Positions 6,493 through 9,300 of a DNA stretch of 9,300 bases are shown one piece after another; position 1 is the first letter of the stretch; every line of letters starts with the position of its first letter. Under the pieces are notes generated by a model. That model did no database searches. It was not told where the DNA came from and saw nothing but the letters and a program-made list of their open reading frames with translations. The stretch covers positions 1-9,300 of the forward strand of contig JAVCCT010000217.1 of the NCBI GenBank assembly GCA_030765325.1, given 5' to 3'. Both the position numbers and the translations under genes were made by a program. This DNA is from Candidatus Stygibacter frigidus (GTDB taxonomy: Bacteria > Cloacimonadota > Cloacimonadia > Cloacimonadales > TCS61).

Positions 6493-8454
6493 ATGAAATT
6501 TGCATTAATATTAGTTATGATTTCCCTGCTGATTGTGGCAGGATGCTCTTTTAGTAACGATGAGGTGACTGTCGATACAGTTACAGATCTTGAAATACCG
6601 GATAATTTTGATTTTTCACTGGAAAATAATGTTCGCGTGAATATCGTGCTTCAATCCAGTGTGGGAGAACCTGTTTCCGGGATCGTTTATGAATTATCTT
6701 ATGTAGATTATGAGGGAGATTATCAATACATCAGATCAAATATGACCAATACTGCTGGAGTGATAAATACTGTCCTTGATCTGCCATCTTATGTGAGAAA
6801 GGTATTTATATCAGGTTTTATGAATAGCATGGAACTGGAAATTGTCAATAATGAAGTGGAATATTCATTCATTCCGGGAGGACGCGAAATACTGGGAGAT
6901 TTCACTCTTCCTGAGCCTTCCCGTAATTTCTCATTTCTGAATGGTATCACTTATAACGGTCAGGGAGTTCCTAATCCTTATGATATGTATCCTGTAACTG
7001 CGGAAATGCTTACAAGAGTAGATACATCTTTACCTGAGGGCGTTAGTTTACCAAATTCTCATCCTCAATATCTGGAAGATGGTATAACCACTAATTGTAT
7101 TATCGAAGACAGCTCTGATGTTTGGGTGACCTTTATCACAGAAGGCGCTGGTTATAAAAATGCTTTAGGATTTTATACTTATGACCAGGAAGAAGGACCA
7201 CCAGATGATCCCGCATCACTGGAACATATTTTGCTTTTTCCGAATGCTTCTCTGGATGGCAGTGGGGGAGGATTAGCTTCCGGGATGCAGCTTTATTTAG
7301 GCAGATTTGGTGCCGGGACTGTAATGGGCTGGTTTTTAGTTCAGGACGGCTGGGATCATGGCACTAATGTCTCTGAAACAGCACAGCGTTTTTATAGCGA
7401 TAGACAATATAATCCTGAACCAGAAGAATATAATCAGCACCAGGTGCTGTTATATGATGCCGAATCGGAATTATTCCTGCTTGCCTTCGATGATCAATTG
7501 AGACCAAATGGTGGAGATAATGATTTCAATGATGCGGTATTTCTTGTAACTGCTAATCCCATTGAGAATATTGATACTGGAGGAATACCTCCTATAGATA
7601 TACCTGTGGATTCTGATGAAGATGGTGTAAATGACCCATTTGATGATTATCCTGATGATCCTGAACGGGCATTTGATGTATATTATCCATCTTCCACCCA
7701 AACAGCTACTCTGGTTTTTGAAGATAAGTGGCCCCTATATGGTGATTATGACATGAATGATATGGTGCTGGATTACCGCTATAAAATGGTAACAAATGCA
7801 AATGATGAAGTGAAAGATGTAAATATGGAATTCAGCTTGAGAGCTGCTGGTGCTTTTTATAATAATGGATTTAGTATACAGCTTCCCTTTGAATTCTCAA
7901 ACCTTGATTCGCTGGGAAGCAGTGATAATATTACTCCCGCTTATGTTCAGGATAATGAATATTCGATACTTGATTTCTTTAATTCCACTTCTTCTATAAC
8001 TGGAATGCCGGCTGGCACTATCTATAATACTGAACCAGATCAGCCCTATTATGACTCTGTAGATTTCTCTGCCAAAATAATACTCACAGATGCTCAGGAT
8101 CTGGAAGGATTGGATTTCTCATTCCCATTTAATCCTTTTATCAGAATACGAGGTGTTTATGGTCATGAAATCCATCTTATGAATTATCCACCTACCAGCA
8201 GACATAATACAGATTTTATGACTGACGATGATGACAGCAACTCCGCTGAAGGTGAATACTATGTCTCACCGGCAAATCTGCCCTGGGCTATGAATCTGGT
8301 TGAAAGCTGGTCGTATCCCATAGAAAGAAGCAGTATAACAGAGGCATATCTTGATTTTGCTGACTGGGCAGAAAGCGGAGGAGAATCATACCAGGACTGG
8401 TATATATATTCCGAAGATAGAGTTGATCCAGATAAAATTTATCAAACACCATAA
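6493..8454 (+). CDS. LruC-domain lipoprotein with DUF4114 domain
   Basis: The product is a 653-residue predicted lipoprotein. A hydrophobic signal segment ends in the lipobox VAGC with Cys18 as the lipidation site; Ser at +2 fits transport to the outer membrane if Lol rules apply. Residues 35-130 look like a beta-sandwich of carboxypeptidase-regulatory or Ig-like type (PVSGIVYELSY at 60-70), though this is weak. Residues about 205-352 match the DUF4114 style: WVTFITEGAGYKNALGFYTY (211-230), then a core ending in GGDNDFNDAVFLV (340-352). An acidic thrombospondin-3-like calcium-loop linker DSDEDGVNDPFDDYPDDP (373-390) leads to the LruC domain (about 396-653), with YGDYDMNDMVLDY (416-428) and the characteristic C-terminal FADWAESGGESYQDWY (622-637). 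Family members are exported, and their molecular role is not established. Calcium binding is inferred from the acidic loops. A paralogue follows 13 bp downstream. A structural or adhesive surface role is plausible but unproven. Confidence 0.88.
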   Translation: MKFALILVMISLLIVAGCSFSNDEVTVDTVTDLEIPDNFDFSLENNVRVNIVLQSSVGEPVSGIVYELSYVDYEGDYQYIRSNMTNTAGVINTVLDLPSYVRKVFISGFMNSMELEIVNNEVEYSFIPGGREILGDFTLPEPSRNFSFLNGITYNGQGVPNPYDMYPVTAEMLTRVDTSLPEGVSLPNSHPQYLEDGITTNCIIEDSSDVWVTFITEGAGYKNALGFYTYDQEEGPPDDPASLEHILLFPNASLDGSGGGLASGMQLYLGRFGAGTVMGWFLVQDGWDHGTNVSETAQRFYSDRQYNPEPEEYNQHQVLLYDAESELFLLAFDDQLRPNGGDNDFNDAVFLVTANPIENIDTGGIPPIDIPVDSDEDGVNDPFDDYPDDPERAFDVYYPSSTQTATLVFEDKWPLYGDYDMNDMVLDYRYKMVTNANDEVKDVNMEFSLRAAGAFYNNGFSIQLPFEFSNLDSLGSSDNITPAYVQDNEYSILDFFNSTSSITGMPAGTIYNTEPDQPYYDSVDFSAKIILTDAQDLEGLDFSFPFNPFIRIRGVYGHEIHLMNYPPTSRHNTDFMTDDDDSNSAEGEYYVSPANLPWAMNLVESWSYPIERSSITEAYLDFADWAESGGESYQDWYIYSEDRVDPDKIYQTP

Positions 8455-8467
8455 AATGGAGATTAAA

Positions 8468-9300
8468 ATGAAGAGATTAATTTATTTATTCATTATCGGG
8501 TTACTGTTACTTGCTTCCTGTACACCAAACGTTAATGATCTAAGTAAGACACCCACTAACATGCAGGAATTAGATGTCCCTGATGGATTTGATTTTTCCT
8601 CAGAGCAAAATGTGGGCTTGTATATCGATATCCAGAATTATAACACTGCCCCGGTTGAAGGTATCATTTTTGACATAGCCTATGTGAATAGTGCTAACGA
8701 GAATATGCATATCATGCAGGCAATAACGAATGGCGAGGGAATTATCCAACGGCAGCTTATTGTGCCTTCTTATGTTACTAAACTTTTTGTAAGTGGTCTG
8801 ATGAGCAGCCAGCAACTGGATATTATTAATGGAGAGGCAAGATATGAAATGGGTCCCGGTTTGGGATTCAGAAGTGATGATAATTATGAACCTCCCACTG
8901 CAATCAGATCATTTTCCTATCTTGACAGCGTGGCATATAACAGTCAGGGTGTTCCTTCTCCAATAGACCTAATCGCTATTGAGCCAGAGGTTTTAGCACG
9001 TATTTCCACATCACTTCCTGAGCATCAGAATGTAAGTACTACTCATCCTGAATATGTGGCTGACGGGGTAGAATCAAATTTTATTTTCACAGAAGATGTG
9101 GAAGTATGGATCACGTTTGTGGCTGAGGGAGCCAGTTATCGTAATGCTTTTGGATTTTATACTTACCCTGTAGGAAGTCCTCCAGCTGATCCATCAACAT
9201 TAGATCATACCATATTATTCCCCAATTGTTCATATCCAGGCTCTGGCGGAGCTCTGGAATCAGGTTCTAAAATTTATCTGGGTACATTTACTGCCGGAAC
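8468..9300 (+). CDS. Second LruC/DUF4114-type lipoprotein, paralogue of the preceding gene (3' end outside window)
   Basis: The frame is open from ATG 8468 to the last base (277 complete codons), so only the N-terminal part is visible. GGAG (8458-8461) lies six bases upstream of the start, and the gap to the previous stop is 13 bp, indicating one operon. The signal peptide ends in the lipobox LASC with Cys18. The rest aligns with the upstream protein along its whole visible length: DVPDGFDFSSEQNV versus EIPDNFDFSLENNV, VPSYVTKLFVSGLMSS versus LPSYVRKVFISGFMNS, VAYNSQGVPSP versus ITYNGQGVPNP, WITFVAEGASYRNAFGFYTY versus WVTFITEGAGYKNALGFYTY, and GSGGALESGSKIYLGTFTAGT versus GSGGGLASGMQLYLGRFGAGT. 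The window ends within the DUF4114-type core. A LruC C-terminus is expected by homology but is not seen. The copies differ at many positions, so the duplication is not recent. Confidence 0.88.
   Translation, partial: MKRLIYLFIIGLLLLASCTPNVNDLSKTPTNMQELDVPDGFDFSSEQNVGLYIDIQNYNTAPVEGIIFDIAYVNSANENMHIMQAITNGEGIIQRQLIVPSYVTKLFVSGLMSSQQLDIINGEARYEMGPGLGFRSDDNYEPPTAIRSFSYLDSVAYNSQGVPSPIDLIAIEPEVLARISTSLPEHQNVSTTHPEYVADGVESNFIFTEDVEVWITFVAEGASYRNAFGFYTYPVGSPPADPSTLDHTILFPNCSYPGSGGALESGSKIYLGTFTAG

Noticed and set aside
8600..8815. Minus-strand 71-codon open frame near the window end
   Set aside because: It lies opposite the second lipoprotein gene, whose plus-strand frame is confirmed by alignment with its paralogue.

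Overview
This AT-rich, mostly plus-strand window comes from a Gram-negative-type bacterium. The genus cannot be named from it. Tandem lipoproteins of the LruC/DUF4114 kind, a separate glycyl-tRNA synthetase alpha subunit and a BmrCD/TM287-288-like ABC exporter pair together suggest a member of the Fibrobacterota-Chlorobiota-Bacteroidota group or Candidatus Cloacimonadota. That is an inference from gene style, not a demonstrated assignment.

Layout. (1) Positions 1-633 hold the C-terminal half of a sensor histidine kinase; the window opens just after its phospho-accepting histidine. (2) After a 210-bp gap comes glyQ (844-1707), followed 11 bp later by the first ABC exporter half-transporter (1719-3470) and, with a one-base TAATG stop/start overlap, the second (3470-5578). 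The two ABC subunits carry complementary degenerate residues, so they should form one asymmetric heterodimeric exporter. (3) A small two-helix membrane protein lies convergently on the minus strand (5643-5891). (4) A noncoding, very AT-rich stretch of about 600 bp (5892-6492) separates it from (5) two tandem, clearly paralogous lipoprotein genes: a complete 653-residue DUF4114-LruC lipoprotein (6493-8454) and a second copy that starts at 8468 and runs off the window end.

How the genes relate. glyQ and the exporter pair look co-transcribed because of their tight spacing, but no functional link is evident, and the partner glyS is not adjacent. The two lipoproteins form their own transcription unit and are predicted to be exported, lipid-anchored, calcium-binding envelope or surface proteins. 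The noncoding stretch contains several short perfect palindromes that could be operators. I see no tRNA, rRNA, CRISPR array, insertion sequence or phage gene.

No wholly new system is proven here. The items most worth a second look are the tandem LruC lipoprotein pair with its repeated acidic motif, the extracytoplasmic insert in the second ABC subunit, and the palindromes in the intergenic region.
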